From positions 32,530,446 through 32,594,445 of the forward strand of contig CM043969.1 in the NCBI GenBank assembly GCA_014529385.2: 64,000 bases of DNA, read 5' to 3'. The position numbers and the translations under genes are program-made. The stretch is from Adiantum capillus-veneris (lineage: Eukaryota > Streptophyta > Polypodiopsida > Polypodiales > Pteridaceae). The notes beneath the pieces are model-generated. The model was not told the DNA's origin. It worked only from the letters and a program-made list of their open reading frames with translations, and did no database searches. Positions 22,501 through 33,631 of this stretch are shown here, in pieces (the first letter of the stretch is position 1; the number at the start of each line of letters is the position of its first letter).

Positions 22501-24348
22501 CTAAACTGTTGAATCTTCTTTAAGAACATCTTCAGTCAAAATTTTAGGGATTGTTTCCAACACAGCTTTATCTTCCAACACACCAATCATGTTTTGATCT
22601 CCAACATCCTCAACAGCTGCAAATACCTGTTGAGATTTATCCTCCATTGAATGCTCCTCATTACTTAATTATGAACTTGAACATCTGTCTCCACAGTTTG
22701 GACAGCTATATCAACCAAATCCTTCTTTTCAAAATCTGATCCCAAGAAAATTCCTTCATCCTTGTGCTGCTCTTTTTCCTTGTAATCTTGGAGCTACTTT
22801 AGACAAAGTTCCTTCTCTTCCTTCAACTATTCTATAATCTGCAAAAAATCAGACTCATAGGTACTTACAAACCCAGCTTTGATAGTCTCATAAGGATACT
22901 TGACTATATAAGTCAATCTCTCCCTCATAGATTTCCAAACATCTTGCATTCCTTCCACTAACTGCTATCTCACCACATTTAAATCCCCTTCATCCATAAC
23001 TACCCCATTGACAACAATATTTTCGTGAGCCAACACCTGTTTCTCCAATTCTTCCCAAGGCTTTATTCTCTTCTATAACATCTCATTCTGAACTTGTAAC
23101 TCTGTATTTCTCACAAAAATCTGATCTAACTCAGAATTAACCCTGCCTTCCAAAGCCCTGGTCCAATCTTGAAACATCCCTAAGGGCTAACTCCAATTTT
23201 AAGGCTTCTACTAAATTTGACTGCTGCAACATGACCTTGGACACTCTATAATTAGCTATAATCTACAACTATTCCTCAATTGTAGGCACAAAAAAAATAC
23301 TCATTTTAGATTTGCTTGAAGTACTTGGGCCAACTGTAGAAAAATCCAGTGATTTGACTACTTCATGAATAGAAGCATCCAGTTTCCATTTCTTGGGCAT
23401 GGTAAAAGTCTTCCCAATTATCCTACTAGGTGTTTGAGTATTCACATCCAAATTATTCAACAAGTCACCTGGTATCAATCTATGCTCAAGGCTAGTCAAA
23501 ACTTGCTTTGCTTCCTGTTCAGAATAACCAGCTTCTAACAAATCGTGCAAAGTCATCAACTTCGCTGAATCACCTGTGACCATCTCTGATTTCTCAGATA
23601 TCTTACCCTGATCCCGCACTAGATTTGACTCAAGCATGGGAGTGACAGTAGGTACAAAAACTTCTCATTCATCCACCTTTAGGGCAAAGGCAAACAAAGC
23701 TGATAAAAATCCAGACAATCTGCTACTACACTAAGTTTTCCTCTTATCAATACTAAAGATTTCTGCATGAATCCTATCATAGACCCAATGATCCCAACTG
23801 ACCTTTCCTCCACTCTCAATAAAATACAAAGGTGCCCAATTATCGTTTGACATATAATCATATTTTGCTAGAAAACATACTCTTTACAAAAAACACTTTA
23901 GTTGTTCCCTTCTGCAATAAACAACATTCTTAAGCATGAAGTACTGTCTACCACCCTCCCTTGGACCAAATTCCTTCTTTAAATCATCGTTAGAGCATTT
24001 AGGCACAGTAGTTACAAAAGTCAAAAGTAACTTAAATACCTTTGCAATAACTCCCGGACTCAGAGTGACCTTCTCTGAGATTGCTCCCTTGGTTTTCTTT
24101 AAGAGCTCCATCTGAGTTTTTGCATAGATATTGGCTTTCCACTCATTCCAAGGCAAAGTGGCAAACTCATACAAACCCATAGATTTTAACCACTTTTCAT
24201 TCCTTTCAGCTTGATAGTCAATTTCCACCTTGAAATCAGTAAAAGGCTCCATGAGGCTTTGCAACATCTTGCTGGAAGAGAAAGGGGCTGATTCTTCTTC
24301 TGGTAGCACCTTGATGTCATCCTCATGGTCAGAAACATCAACTCTCAA
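22500..24348 (-). pseudogene. Element D post-pol ORF with coiled-coil region
   Basis: The first part (24348-23884) includes ERNEKWLKSMGLYEFATLPW and a block ending FGPREGGRQYFMLKN; it has no catalytic motif that I recognise. The middle (23637-23269) has TLHDLLEAGYSEQEAKQVL. The last part (about 23200-22780) reads as a heptad-rich coiled coil, for example NSELDQIFVRNTELQVQNEM and MQDVWKSMRERLTY, broken by in-frame TAG codons. Its place after integrase is that of envelope-like or accessory ORFs of some plant Ty3/gypsy elements, but no signal peptide or membrane segment is seen. Function is unknown. It could have been about 600 residues before decay. Confidence 0.5.
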
Positions 24349-24799
24349 GTTGACACCCTTCCGCCTTGATCACAGCTTGCATGAATCTCCTTGGTTGTCA
24401 TCAGGCAAGGGCTTCAGAGCTGGAGCTGCTTTAGAGTTAGGCATGGGGGGTGAAGAAAGCTTGAAAGGTTGGTGTGTATACATGCAGGACCAATTGACGT
24501 GATTAGCCACACAAGAGACACAACGTTTGAAAGTGAGGGAGTTGATTGATTCCTCCCTTACTCTCATGATGTCCTTTAGTGGAGAATAATCCGCACGCTC
24601 TTCAAAGCTTAACTTGAAATCCAAACATTTTTTAAGAAATTTGATAAATAGTAATGCGATATAGTAAATTCTGAGGGAGTAAACTCCGAGCCAGTAAAAT
24701 CCAACCCAAAATCTGAATAGCAACCCAATAATATGAGATGAAGTTTCAATATTGACCTGCTCCATTCGATGAGGGAAGAACTCAATAACATCACACCAA

Positions 24800-26049
24800 G
24801 CAGAATTTGCAATAGTAGGTTTAAGCCAATCCAAATGAGGTGGCTTTCCCAAAAACTTTTTCAACTTGAAATCATTGACAAGTTTGTCTACTCTAGTGCC
24901 AAATACATCTATCACAATGAATGTTCCCTGACCAAAATCTTGCACAATCTGATAAGGTCCTTTATATCTTGAATTTAGCTTACCAAGATGAGGACCCAAT
25001 CTAGAATTGTAAAGCATAATCCAATCTCCAACCTACAAAACTTTGAATTTGACATTTATACTCACCCAAGCTTTCCTTCTTCTCTGAATTACCTCTGTAA
25101 TGTAGGAACTGACCAACCTGCCTTCCTCCAATTGCATCAAATACTTACTTCTATGCTAAATTGTCAATTTAGGAGTCATTTTCTCAGCAGTGACTCTGAG
25201 ACTAGGGACCACAAACTCCATAGGAACCACACCCTCAAGACCATATACTAATCTAAAAGGAGTCATACCTATTGTCACCTTAAAGGCTGTTCTGAAAAAC
25301 CACAAAGTAGAATCCAAATTTTCATCCCAATCCTTCTTATTCTCCTGAACAATCTTCTTCAAAATTTTAATGAGTTTTTTGCTAGTACTTTCAGCTTGTC
25401 CATTGACCTGGGGATGATAAGCTCTAGATTTTTTGTGCATAATCATGTGAGTTTTTGTAAGCTTAGAAATTACTTCATTCAAAAAATGTGTCCCCCTATC
25501 ACTCACCAACTCAACAGGACAACCAAACTTGGTCATAATGTTGGAATACAGGAACTTAGCTACACTCTAAGCTTTGTTGTCTTTTAAAGAAACAAATTCC
25601 ACCCACTTAGTACAATAATTAGTGGCAACTAAAATATACTTGCACTCCTTACTAGTAGCAGGATTTACAGGTCCAACAAAATCCATACCCCACTTCTAAA
25701 ATGGTTCCAATGGTAAAATAGGATGATCTATCATCCTATCCTTAGAATGAGGCTGACCAAACTGTTGACATACCACACAACTTTTTGCATAGGAATGAAC
25801 ATCCTTCAATACCATGGGCCAGCACAAACCACCTTGTAAAATCCTTTCACCTCTAATATCTCTTGAAAAATGACCTCTTGCTACCCCAAAATAAGCTTCT
25901 TGCAAAATAGCTAATTGCTCAAAATCAGGTACACATCTCCTAATTACATGATCAATTCTTTTTCTATACAAGGATCTAGCGATAACCAAAAACAGTCTGC
26001 TAGTAAGAGCAAGTTTCCTCCTTTGGTCTTTAGAAAACTCAATTGGCAC
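24800..26049 (-). pseudogene. Element D integrase
   Basis: The zinc domain is at 25860-25740: ARGHFSRDIRGERI, then CVVCQQFGQPHS. The core has FGCPVELVSDRGTHF (Asp, about 25520), YHPQVNGQAESTSK (Glu, about 25400) and MTPFRLVYGLEGVVPMEF. The C-terminal domain at 25017-24830 reads GPHLGKLNSRYKGPYQIVQD and DKLVNDFKLKKF. The frame is interrupted between 25700 and 25536 and between 25156 and 25017. The first catalytic Asp region (about 25690) is only partly legible. Confidence 0.85.
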
Positions 26050-26132
26050 ACGATTCCATCAGTTAAAAAAATCATCATTTGGTCATACCATGAATCAGTA
26101 ATAGAACCCTGAACTTCAAATAATTCATAATC

Positions 26133-26657
26133 CTAAACACTTATAGGTTGTTCTCCTGTCTCAATCTGACTTAGATAGTCAACTATGGCATGCTCTTTTC
26201 CAGTTGTATGAAAAATTACAAAGTCAAACTCCTGTAACAACAACATCCACCTTGCCGACCTTCCTGTAAGTAAAGTCTTCTCGATAAGGTATAACAAAAT
26301 CTTGATGGTCAACATGAAATATAACCCGATTGCATAAAAGGTAATGCTGAACTTAATCACAGCATAAACCATCCCTAAAGTTTCTCTCTTAGTAACTGCA
26401 TAATTCCTCTCAGCAGAGGTTAACACTTTTCTTGCATAATATATATGTGGGAACCACCCATGGGTTTTTTCCTGCAGCAAAACAGCTCCAATAGCTACAT
26501 TCGAGGCATCAACAAAAACATGGAATGGTAATACCCAATCAAGAGGTTGTAATATAGGAGCAACTGACAACATTTTATTTAACATCTGAAATGATTTTTC
26601 TTGAGTTTTAGACCATACAAAATCTACATGTTTTTTGGTCAAGTGAGTAAGAGGCAT
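26133..26657 (-). pseudogene. Element D RNase H
   Basis: This 174-residue frame reads LPFHVFVDASNVAIGAVLLQ (first Asp), YYARKVLTSAERNYAVTKRE (Glu) and ARWMLLLQEFDFVIFHTTGK, then HAIVDYLSQIETGE. The order is that of Ty3/gypsy RNase H plus the tether to integrase. It is almost intact internally. Confidence 0.85.
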
Positions 26658-26699
26658 GCATACATTGGCTAAGTATCTGATGTACCTACTATGCCATTT

Positions 26700-27667
26700 G
26701 ACCTATCCCACAGACCTGCTTAATTATTTGACATTGTTAGGTGCTTGAGCTGATTGAATCACCTCAATCTTCTTTACATCGAAGGACATGCCTTCCTGAG
26801 ATACCACATGGCCTAACAAGAAACCACTTGTTACAGCCATTACACTTTTGTAAGGATTCAAGGATAATCTGAACATCCGACACCTTTCAAAACACAACTT
26901 TAGATGCTGAAGATGTAAATCCATTTAACCAAAAACTGAGAAGTCATCCACAAAAACCCTCATAAAATCCTACAAATAAGGCTCAAATGTTTTATAAGCT
27001 GTAAAATTGAATGATGGTGGTCCATTCTTGAGACCAAAATTCATAACTGTAGATGCAAAAGCTCCCCAATCTGTTATGAAGGCTGTTTTGTGACGATCCT
27101 CCTTAGCAACTTTAATTTGATTGTACACTGAGAAACCATCCAAAAAACTATACATCTCCTTCCCTGCTACTGCATCCAATATGTCATCACAAAACGGCAG
27201 TGGAAAAGGATCAATAATAGTAGCTGCAGTTAACTTTGTGTAGTCAACACATACTCTAATCTTTCCATTCATCTTTGGTACCACAATGATTGGTGATAAC
27301 CATGTAACCTCATGGATTGGTTTGATAAACCCAAGTGCCAATATCTTATCAATTTTCTGCTTGACCTATTGAGCAAAGTAGGGTTCATCCTATACCTTTG
27401 CTGCACAATCAAAACTGCATCTTCTCTCATATTAATATGATGCTGATGTAACATTGGATTAATTCCTTTGACATATGAGTAATCCCAAGCAGATACATCC
27501 TTAAATTCCAACAACAACTGCAACAAATCCTGTAGAAATTCTCCATTCACATAAATACTGACATTGACCATTTTAGGATCATCCTCAGTTCCCAAATTCA
27601 ACTCCTTTAGTTCATCTTGTTGAACTCTTTTAGAGCCACCAAACCTCTTGTTATAGATCTTGTCCAC
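26700..27667 (-). pseudogene. Element D reverse transcriptase
   Basis: 27667-27269 holds the N-terminal linker and MLHQHHINMREDAVLIVQQRY. 27341-26970 holds IRVCVDYTKLTAATIIDPFP and DILDAVAGKEMYSFLDGFSV, then the palm. The catalytic box FVDDFSVFG lies at 26958-26932, just past an in-frame TAG (26970-26972) at a place where relatives have Gln. 26924-26724 continues with LQHLKLCFERCR and GFLLGHVVSQEG. Both catalytic Asp residues remain. Confidence 0.9.
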
Positions 27668-27669
27668 CA

Positions 27670-28070
27670 GGTCTCTCGCATCGTTTTATTCTTGTTGAAC
27701 TTCTTATTTGGTACTAGAAGATACACTTTGATCCATTAACTTAAATATGTTGGATCCCTAAATTTCCAGACCCATAACAGGTTCATCAACAATCTCTTGA
27801 GGTTCCTGTTCTTTTTGTAAGATATCTGCAATATCCACCACAGAAATTGGAACAACAGTCAAATTAGCCTGCAAAAAGGATTCCTCTTCCTCATCTTCTA
27901 CTTCTTCAGCAAGTTTAAGTGATTGAGCAAACAATGGCCTTTCTTTGCCAGGAATATGATTTCTTCCCAACATAGGAATAGTGATTACCTGTTTTACCTT
28001 GGCTAGACTGACCAAGGCCTCCCCAATAACATTCAATAGGTAGCATCTCCTTCCTTCATCTTGAGTACTA
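27670..28070 (-). pseudogene. Element D protease end and linker
   Basis: Near 28065-28010 the minus strand reads FVVLKMKEGDATY, stop, MLLGRPW, the C-terminal retropepsin signature. It then shifts frame into ITIPMLGRNHIPGKERPLFA and an acidic linker (AEEVEDEEEESFLQ). The active-site half is absent because the element is cut at about 28075. Confidence 0.65.
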
Positions 28071-28200
28071 CAAAATTCATTGGTTTATGGTCCAAGGCAA
28101 ATTGTGCTTGCAAATGGACCCTTTGAAAAGTGGGGCATTGATGCTATGGTTCCTCTGCCTAGGATAAAAAATGGTAAACTCTACATTCTAGTGGCTGTAG

Positions 28201-28488
28201 GGGTGAAAGCATGTTAACTTGTCATGCTTTTCCATATCCCGGACAATGCTAACTAGCACAATTTTGACATATGCTAACTAGTACAATAACTTGAGCTACA
28301 TCTCCAAGATCTATGACATATGATATATCAATAGAAAGCACTTAAAACAAGGAATCCAAATGTACAACCTCCGACAAATTTTGATATTATTTGTAAAAAA
28401 TTTACCGGATGCCCAAATTTTCAAAGATGTGCTAACTTGAAACTGCTAACTAGCACAAAAAGCGCGACAGGTTAACATGCTTTCACCC
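28201..28488. mobile_element. Element F: 288-bp MITE, TSD GTAG
   Basis: The ends are perfect 18-bp inverted repeats: GGGTGAAAGCATGTTAAC at 28201-28218 and its complement at 28471-28488. GTAG occurs on both sides (28197-28200 and 28489-28492), and removing the insert plus one GTAG restores E's integrase frame at Val-Asp. The interior has three copies of TGCTAACTAG[C/T]AC, two near the left half and one near the right end. It has no coding capacity. A 4-bp TSD with this terminus does not match the common plant superfamilies (Stowaway TA, Tourist 3 bp, hAT 8 bp, Mutator 9 bp). Confidence 0.9.
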
Positions 28489-28885
28489 GTAGACTATATG
28501 ACTAGTTGGGTGGAAGCACAAAGTGTGGCAAAGGTAAATGAGAGGACAATGAGCAAATTTGTCTACACTCACATTTGTTGTAGATTTGGCACACCTTTGG
28601 AGATTGTTTCTGATAATGGTCCAGGGTTTAGAAAGCGCTTGCTCACAGAAGTCTGTGAAGAACTTCACATTCTACATTGTCATAGTACACCCTACTATCC
28701 CCAGTCGAATGGTTTGATAGAAAAAGCTAATGGTGTCATTGTAGGCATCATTAGAAAGATGGTAAAGAACAAGACGAAATTGTGGGATGACTTCTTGGAT
28801 GGTGCCTTGTGGGCGTATCAAACCACATATAGGGAAGCCACGCAGTTCACACCATTTCACTTAGTCTATGGTGAAGAGGATTTAA

Positions 28886-30221
28886 CACTAGAATGGTAAC
28901 CTAACAGGACATAAAAGTGTTCTTTCAGGGTTTTGGGAAAAATTTCCAAAACCATAGTAGATCCACTCATTTTGAAAAATCCTTTCATGAGCTTATAGTT
29001 CAATAACTACTACATATGGGAAAAATGAGAAACTTGTAATTTTTGTCATCCCTTGGTCACTACAAGCCTCCAAAGTTGATGGACCAGTGCATTTTGCCCA
29101 AAACAACAATTTCTTATGGTTGATTGCATATAAATAAGAGTGGAGATTTTTGTAGGACATGAGATAAAATGCCCTGTTAACTTCAATGGGTTGGTGACCA
29201 AAACATATGGTTGCTTTTACCTCACTAATTTTTTTTGGGAAAAAGAAATAGGTACAAAAAGTTGCATCTTTGCCATTCTGCGGACCTATCATCAAAGTTT
29301 CTATAGTCGCGCTTAATACAGATACTATATACATGTTTTCTTAGTTCCCTTTGGGCCTCCAGATTCAAAAGGAGCCATGGAGCATGTCAAAAGGATAATG
29401 GATCTCTTACAATTGGAACCTTGGGGGCAATAATAAAGTGCTAAATACAGCAAACATGAAAAAACTGGGTTTAGCATTATGACCTCTAGAAACCCATAGA
29501 AACTACTCAATATCTAGCCAAGTTTGTAGTCTATGATTAGATATATTCACTACCTACAAAATACACACAATTGGCCTAAGAAACTAGCAATATTGAGAAA
29601 TTTATACTTGCTACTCTAAAATGTATCGTATTCTTTAGCAATCAAAAAACTCAACCATCATTATATACTATGCTACATAGCATATTAGGTCCCCCAAAAC
29701 TCAAGGCAGATTAGCTTTATATTATACATTACAATTACACAATCAAAATTGAATTTGGATATCAAGAAAGCCACCAAAAAAATCATAAAAGTGCTAATTT
29801 CGGCCGAAAAACAGGATTATGCAATTCTTGTAAATTGGTCATAACTTTCAATTTTAACACTTAGCTCTCCCTACAAGCATCAAAACATATTGAGAACTAT
29901 GAAGGCCTAACCTCTAGCCATTTAAACCTCACAAACATGAAGTTTAGAGTGGTATAGTTGCCAACAATTGAAAAAAAGCCAAAAACAGGACCCGTTTTTT
30001 CACACAGTTTAGGTTCAAAAATGTTGTGCAAGAGTAAGGTTAATGGTGAGATCAATACTAAAAAAAAATGCTAAGTTTTTTTCAGCTCATAAGGCAACTT
30101 TGTGGATATATAGCACCTAGAAATTCATTTTCATACTCTTCAAATAATTCAAGAAAAATGGTCACTTAACACGACACAAAAGTGTCCAAGGACATAAAAG
30201 TGTCCTGTTACCATTCTAGTG
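28886..30221 (+). mobile_element. Element G1: 1336-bp non-autonomous DNA transposon, TSD TTAA
   Basis: The ends are inverted repeats beginning CACTAGAATGGTAAC. TTAA flanks both sides (28882-28885 and 30222-30225), and E's integrase frame is restored when the insert and one TTAA are removed. Subterminal GGACATAAAAGTGTCC motifs sit near both ends, tandem at the right end. The interior is AT-rich with no transposase. A second copy in reverse orientation lies at 35892-37224. CACTAG resembles CACTA-superfamily termini, but the 3-bp flanks would be TAA and TTA, which do not match, whereas TTAA does, in both copies. Confidence 0.9.
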
Positions 30222-30800
30222 TTAAAGCCAATTGAACTCAACATTCCAACAATGCAACTTCATGGCAAAGCAGCACAAGATGATCAAGAAGCATGGATGG
30301 ATGGACTTCTTACCTTAGCTGAGCTTGAGTGGAAAAGAGAAGCAACATACAAGTGCTACAAGAGGAAAGCTACACAGGTGAAGGAGAAGCTTGACAAGAA
30401 ACTGAAGGACAAAGGCATCAATGAAGGAGATCTTGTGCTAAGGTATAACAATCGACTCGATAAATTTTTTGATGCCAAATTTGAAGCTAGATGGCAGGGG
30501 CCATACATAGTCAAAAAGGCTTTCAACTCAAGTTACTATCAGCTTGCGGACTTGAATGGGAAAGAGCACTCCAGGAAGGTAAACTGGTATCGTTTGAAGC
30601 CCTATTTGAGTCGCCTTCTACCAAAGGCTCTACCAGAGATCTGTCAAAAGGTAGCTATCTCATGTAAGTATTGTTCCATGAAGCATGAGTGTAACTCAAA
30701 CCAAAATGCCAAGGGGCCAAACAATGAAGATCTTGCCAAGGACTCTGAAGCACTCTCTTTGGAATTTTTTTCTTTATGATGGTACATGAATATACCATCA

Positions 30801-30813
30801 TCTTGGGGGAGGG
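30801..30813 (+). promoter_or_regulatory. Element E polypurine tract
   Basis: TTGGGGGAGGG lies 4 bp before the LTR start (TGATAGCC at 30818), the expected place for the plus-strand primer of reverse transcription. Confidence 0.7.
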
Positions 30814-32552
30814 CTACTGATAGCCGTTTTTTGGCTATCCAAATTTCCATAGTGAGCTACCTCACCCTACCAAAATCACCCAAAGACTGTGGCTATCCCT
30901 ACCATTTCACTGTACATAGGTGTGTGTGAGTTAGGGAACTTTCCCCATATCTTCTTAAAAAACCTTCAATTAGCTAGTCACTGGGCTAGTTGAGCCAAAA
31001 ATAAACAAAAAGATAAAAAATAAAAGTATATTATGGCCTCTTTGTGTGTAAATATTTCATTGTATATAGGGCCTAAATAAATGATTTTTTATAATTATTT
31101 TGGTATTTATTTAAATATTTCTACCAAGGTGTGCGTTATTTATGCTATGTACATTGACTCACCACTACCATAAATTTTCTGACCATTTTGCATACTCTTT
31201 ATTCCTTATAGAAATAATTTCATGCAAGATTCTCTTATTTTTGGTGTAACTCCACTCCAATAAAAATCCAAGAAAACTATTTTTATTTATGTGTATATTT
31301 TTTCACTATTGTGATATTTTTCCTTCCTACATCTATTCTCTTTTACTCTCATAAATTAGAACACCAAAAATATTTATCTTTTTATGGTAGCCTCATAATG
31401 AGAGAGGTTTACTTTTAAAGTTGATCCCTTTACATTTTTCCACCTATATTATTTATATTTTGACATGTACATATTTTTTAGACTCCTCAATATTTGATTT
31501 CCTTAGTTGTACTATTCACTTATATCATGATCTCAACAATATCTTCAATTATAGATTTACAAAACAAGGTCAGGGATATGTGGCATGCATGCATGCATTA
31601 TTGAGGGCTCACTTTTGGAGGCATTCAAAAGAATCATCCAAAGAAGGACCCCACAAGGACTTTGTGTAGTGGAAAATAAGAGTCGGTTTTGCTGAATTTT
31701 TAAAGACCACTTGCTCTTCGAATTTGAAAAGGTGATAAAGACAAGAATTGTAGCACATTAGTTGAAATTTTGCCTCAAAGTTTGTCATAGTTTTTTGAGC
31801 TACGAGCTGTGAGCTATGATTTTATTGGTGGACCCCAGTTTGCCCATGTTATGCAGCCACACTCCCTCTTCCACTTTATCATTTTCCTCTTTCACACACA
31901 GTTCTCCACTCCTCCTCCCCACATCTCTCACCACTTCTCTCTATACCCTACTCACCTTCTCCTCAACTTTAAGAATAAGAGAAACCATGGTGAACTCATG
32001 CTTCCTACACACACTTCCATCCCAACATTGACCACCTAGTCTCATTTTTCCTCCTCCAAATTACCTTTATCTATAAAAAAAACCACAAAATTCAGCCTCT
32101 TCTCTTGAAAAATAGCATCATGGTGATTGATTACTCATCTTCAATAACCTTGGCTCCCAAGGAAGGTCAATATGGAGAAAAAACGTACGTCAAAGCTAGT
32201 GGACCGTCACAAGCGTCAAAATTGGCCCTACTCAAGACACTTGGAGCATCAACATTGTAAGAAATCCATCTTTTCTTACCTCTTAAGACTTTTTCTTCCT
32301 TATTTTTATTATACATGGATACTCCCATTGTAAATATCCAATTCCATTTGTAAATTAATAAAAATACTAACTCTACTAATTTACTAACACTAACCTACTA
32401 TGAAAAGTCCTATCACCTCCATTTCTCTCCTCTCTCTTTTCTTCATCTATCCCCACTAACTTCTTGATAATTCCAAGCAAAAGAAATTAGATAAAGTGCT
32501 GAAAATATAACCCAACCATGGTTAGAGGAGTAACCCTAGCCCTCAAAATTTC

Positions 32553-32560
32553 TATAAAAG
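32553..32560 (+). promoter_or_regulatory. TATA box in element E LTR
   Basis: TATAAAAG, followed by GGAGGGTG, sits about 265 bp before the inferred LTR end once copia H is removed. This is a plausible place for the start of transcription of the element. Confidence 0.45.
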
Positions 32561-32792
32561 GAGGGTGTAGCTAGCCAAAAGGGGGAAGCCCTAAGCAAGA
32601 GCACTATGCTATAGCTTGAGAAGCCAAGCTCAATCTCTTGATAAGGAGATCTTGAGTGGAATCTCATTGGCTTATGCATATGTATGTGTTGTATTAGGGG
32701 TGATTAGCAAGGGAGCTCTATGCCATTATAAGAGAGAGTGATCATTCAATTGAGAGTAGGAAACCTATCATTCCTCCTACTAGTGTAACCCC

Positions 32793-32936
32793 TGTTGGAA
32801 GCTATATATGGCTCACTCTACTGAACTTGGTCTCACCTATATATTTGTATCTTGTCCTCAATATGAATCAGTCTTTGGGAGCGTATATGGTGTGTCTCTT
32901 GTCTCGTCTCTCTCTCTTTCTCTCTACATCTCAACA
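32793..32936 (+). repeat. Element H 5' LTR
   Basis: It runs from TGTTGGAAGC to CTCAACA and contains CTATATATGG and CCTATATATTTG, both TATA-like, and a CT-rich end. The length is unusually short for copia but the edges are fixed by the duplicated ACCCC. Confidence 0.95.
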
Positions 32937-32950
32937 TGGTATCAGAGCGG
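32937..32950 (+). promoter_or_regulatory. Element H primer-binding site (tRNA-iMet)
   Basis: TGGTATCAGAGCGG abuts the 5' LTR directly. It is complementary to the 3' end of plant initiator methionine tRNA, the standard copia primer. Confidence 0.95.
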
Positions 32951-33631
32951 TAATGATCACGCGCCGATTCAATTCATGGTGACACAACAGTATGTGTATG
33001 CGATTCGCATGTAAGATTCAAAATTGCTACAAATTTTATTTTTGAGCATTGATTCTTGTTAACATTGGTTGTTTTGTGTTAAGAAGAATATGATTAGTGT
33101 TTTATGTGGCATTTATTTCTAATCAATCTAATCGTTGATTACGTTTTCTTGTTGATGACACCTTGAACTTCATCTCAATTTTTCTTGCTATTCTGCTCAA
33201 AATTTGGAGAAACGGGAAAAGCACGATGGAGCATAGCGCAATGGCACTTTTCATCCAAAACTTGTTCGTCTCCTCGAGCTCTTCGATTTGAGTTCTAGGT
33301 TTGCGTCAATCGGAGTTCGCAGTAGAAAGTTATGTTGTTTTTACTGCAATTGAGCTTGACGTAGCTTTCTTCGTCCTACTTCTTCGTGAAGCGTCCGCGA
33401 TCGTTTTTCTTATTTTGGCGTTAACTTTTTCGAGAAGATTTAGCTTTTTTCTATACCCTGCCTTTTTTGGGTGACGTCTCTCACATCTTTGGACGTTCCT
33501 TGAGCATCCTTCTTACGTTTATCGTTGACAGAACGCAGTACTCATATCTCTCTCATTCTCAATTGCAGCCTTCACCATATATGGTGTGCAGATTCTACGA
33601 TCTTATCTTATACATCTTATCGCAACAAGAT

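Larger units (their letters stand above)
22500..28075 (-). mobile_element. Element D: Ty3/gypsy pol with an extra downstream ORF
   Basis: The minus strand carries protease end, RT, RNase H and integrase in order (28070-24800), then an additional ORF after pol (24348-22500). Gag and the 5' LTR are missing: the protease is truncated at about 28075, where plus-strand fragment E begins. No LTR pair is found. RT and integrase wording differs from A, C and E, so this is a separate lineage. An ORF in this position recalls the post-pol ORFs of some large plant gypsy elements. Confidence 0.75.
28076..30779 (+). pseudogene. Element E integrase, interrupted twice
   Basis: Three exons-like pieces are separated by inserts, not introns. 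28076-28200 has GPFEKWGIDAMVPLPRIKNG (first Asp). 28489-28885 has SWVEAQSVAKVNER, CCRFGTPLEIVSDNGPGF (second Asp, about 28612), YYPQSNGLIEKANG (Glu, about 28720) and LWAYQTTYREATQFTPFHLV. 30226-30779 has LVLRYNNRLDKFFDAKFEAR and GPYIVKKAFNSSYYQLADLN, then a Ser-rich tail ending at 30777. Each boundary falls at a duplicated target (GTAG, then TTAA), and removing the insert plus one duplicate restores the frame. Apart from the inserts the domain is unbroken, so it was comparatively young when hit. Confidence 0.9.

Noticed and set aside
28076-28200. E as the missing 5' half of element D
   Set aside because: They are on opposite strands, both contain integrase, and their integrase sequences are clearly different families.
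28886-30221. Classification of G1 as a CACTA (CMC) element
   Set aside because: The CACTAG terminus fits, but the 3-bp flanks do not match on either copy while a 4-bp TTAA does.
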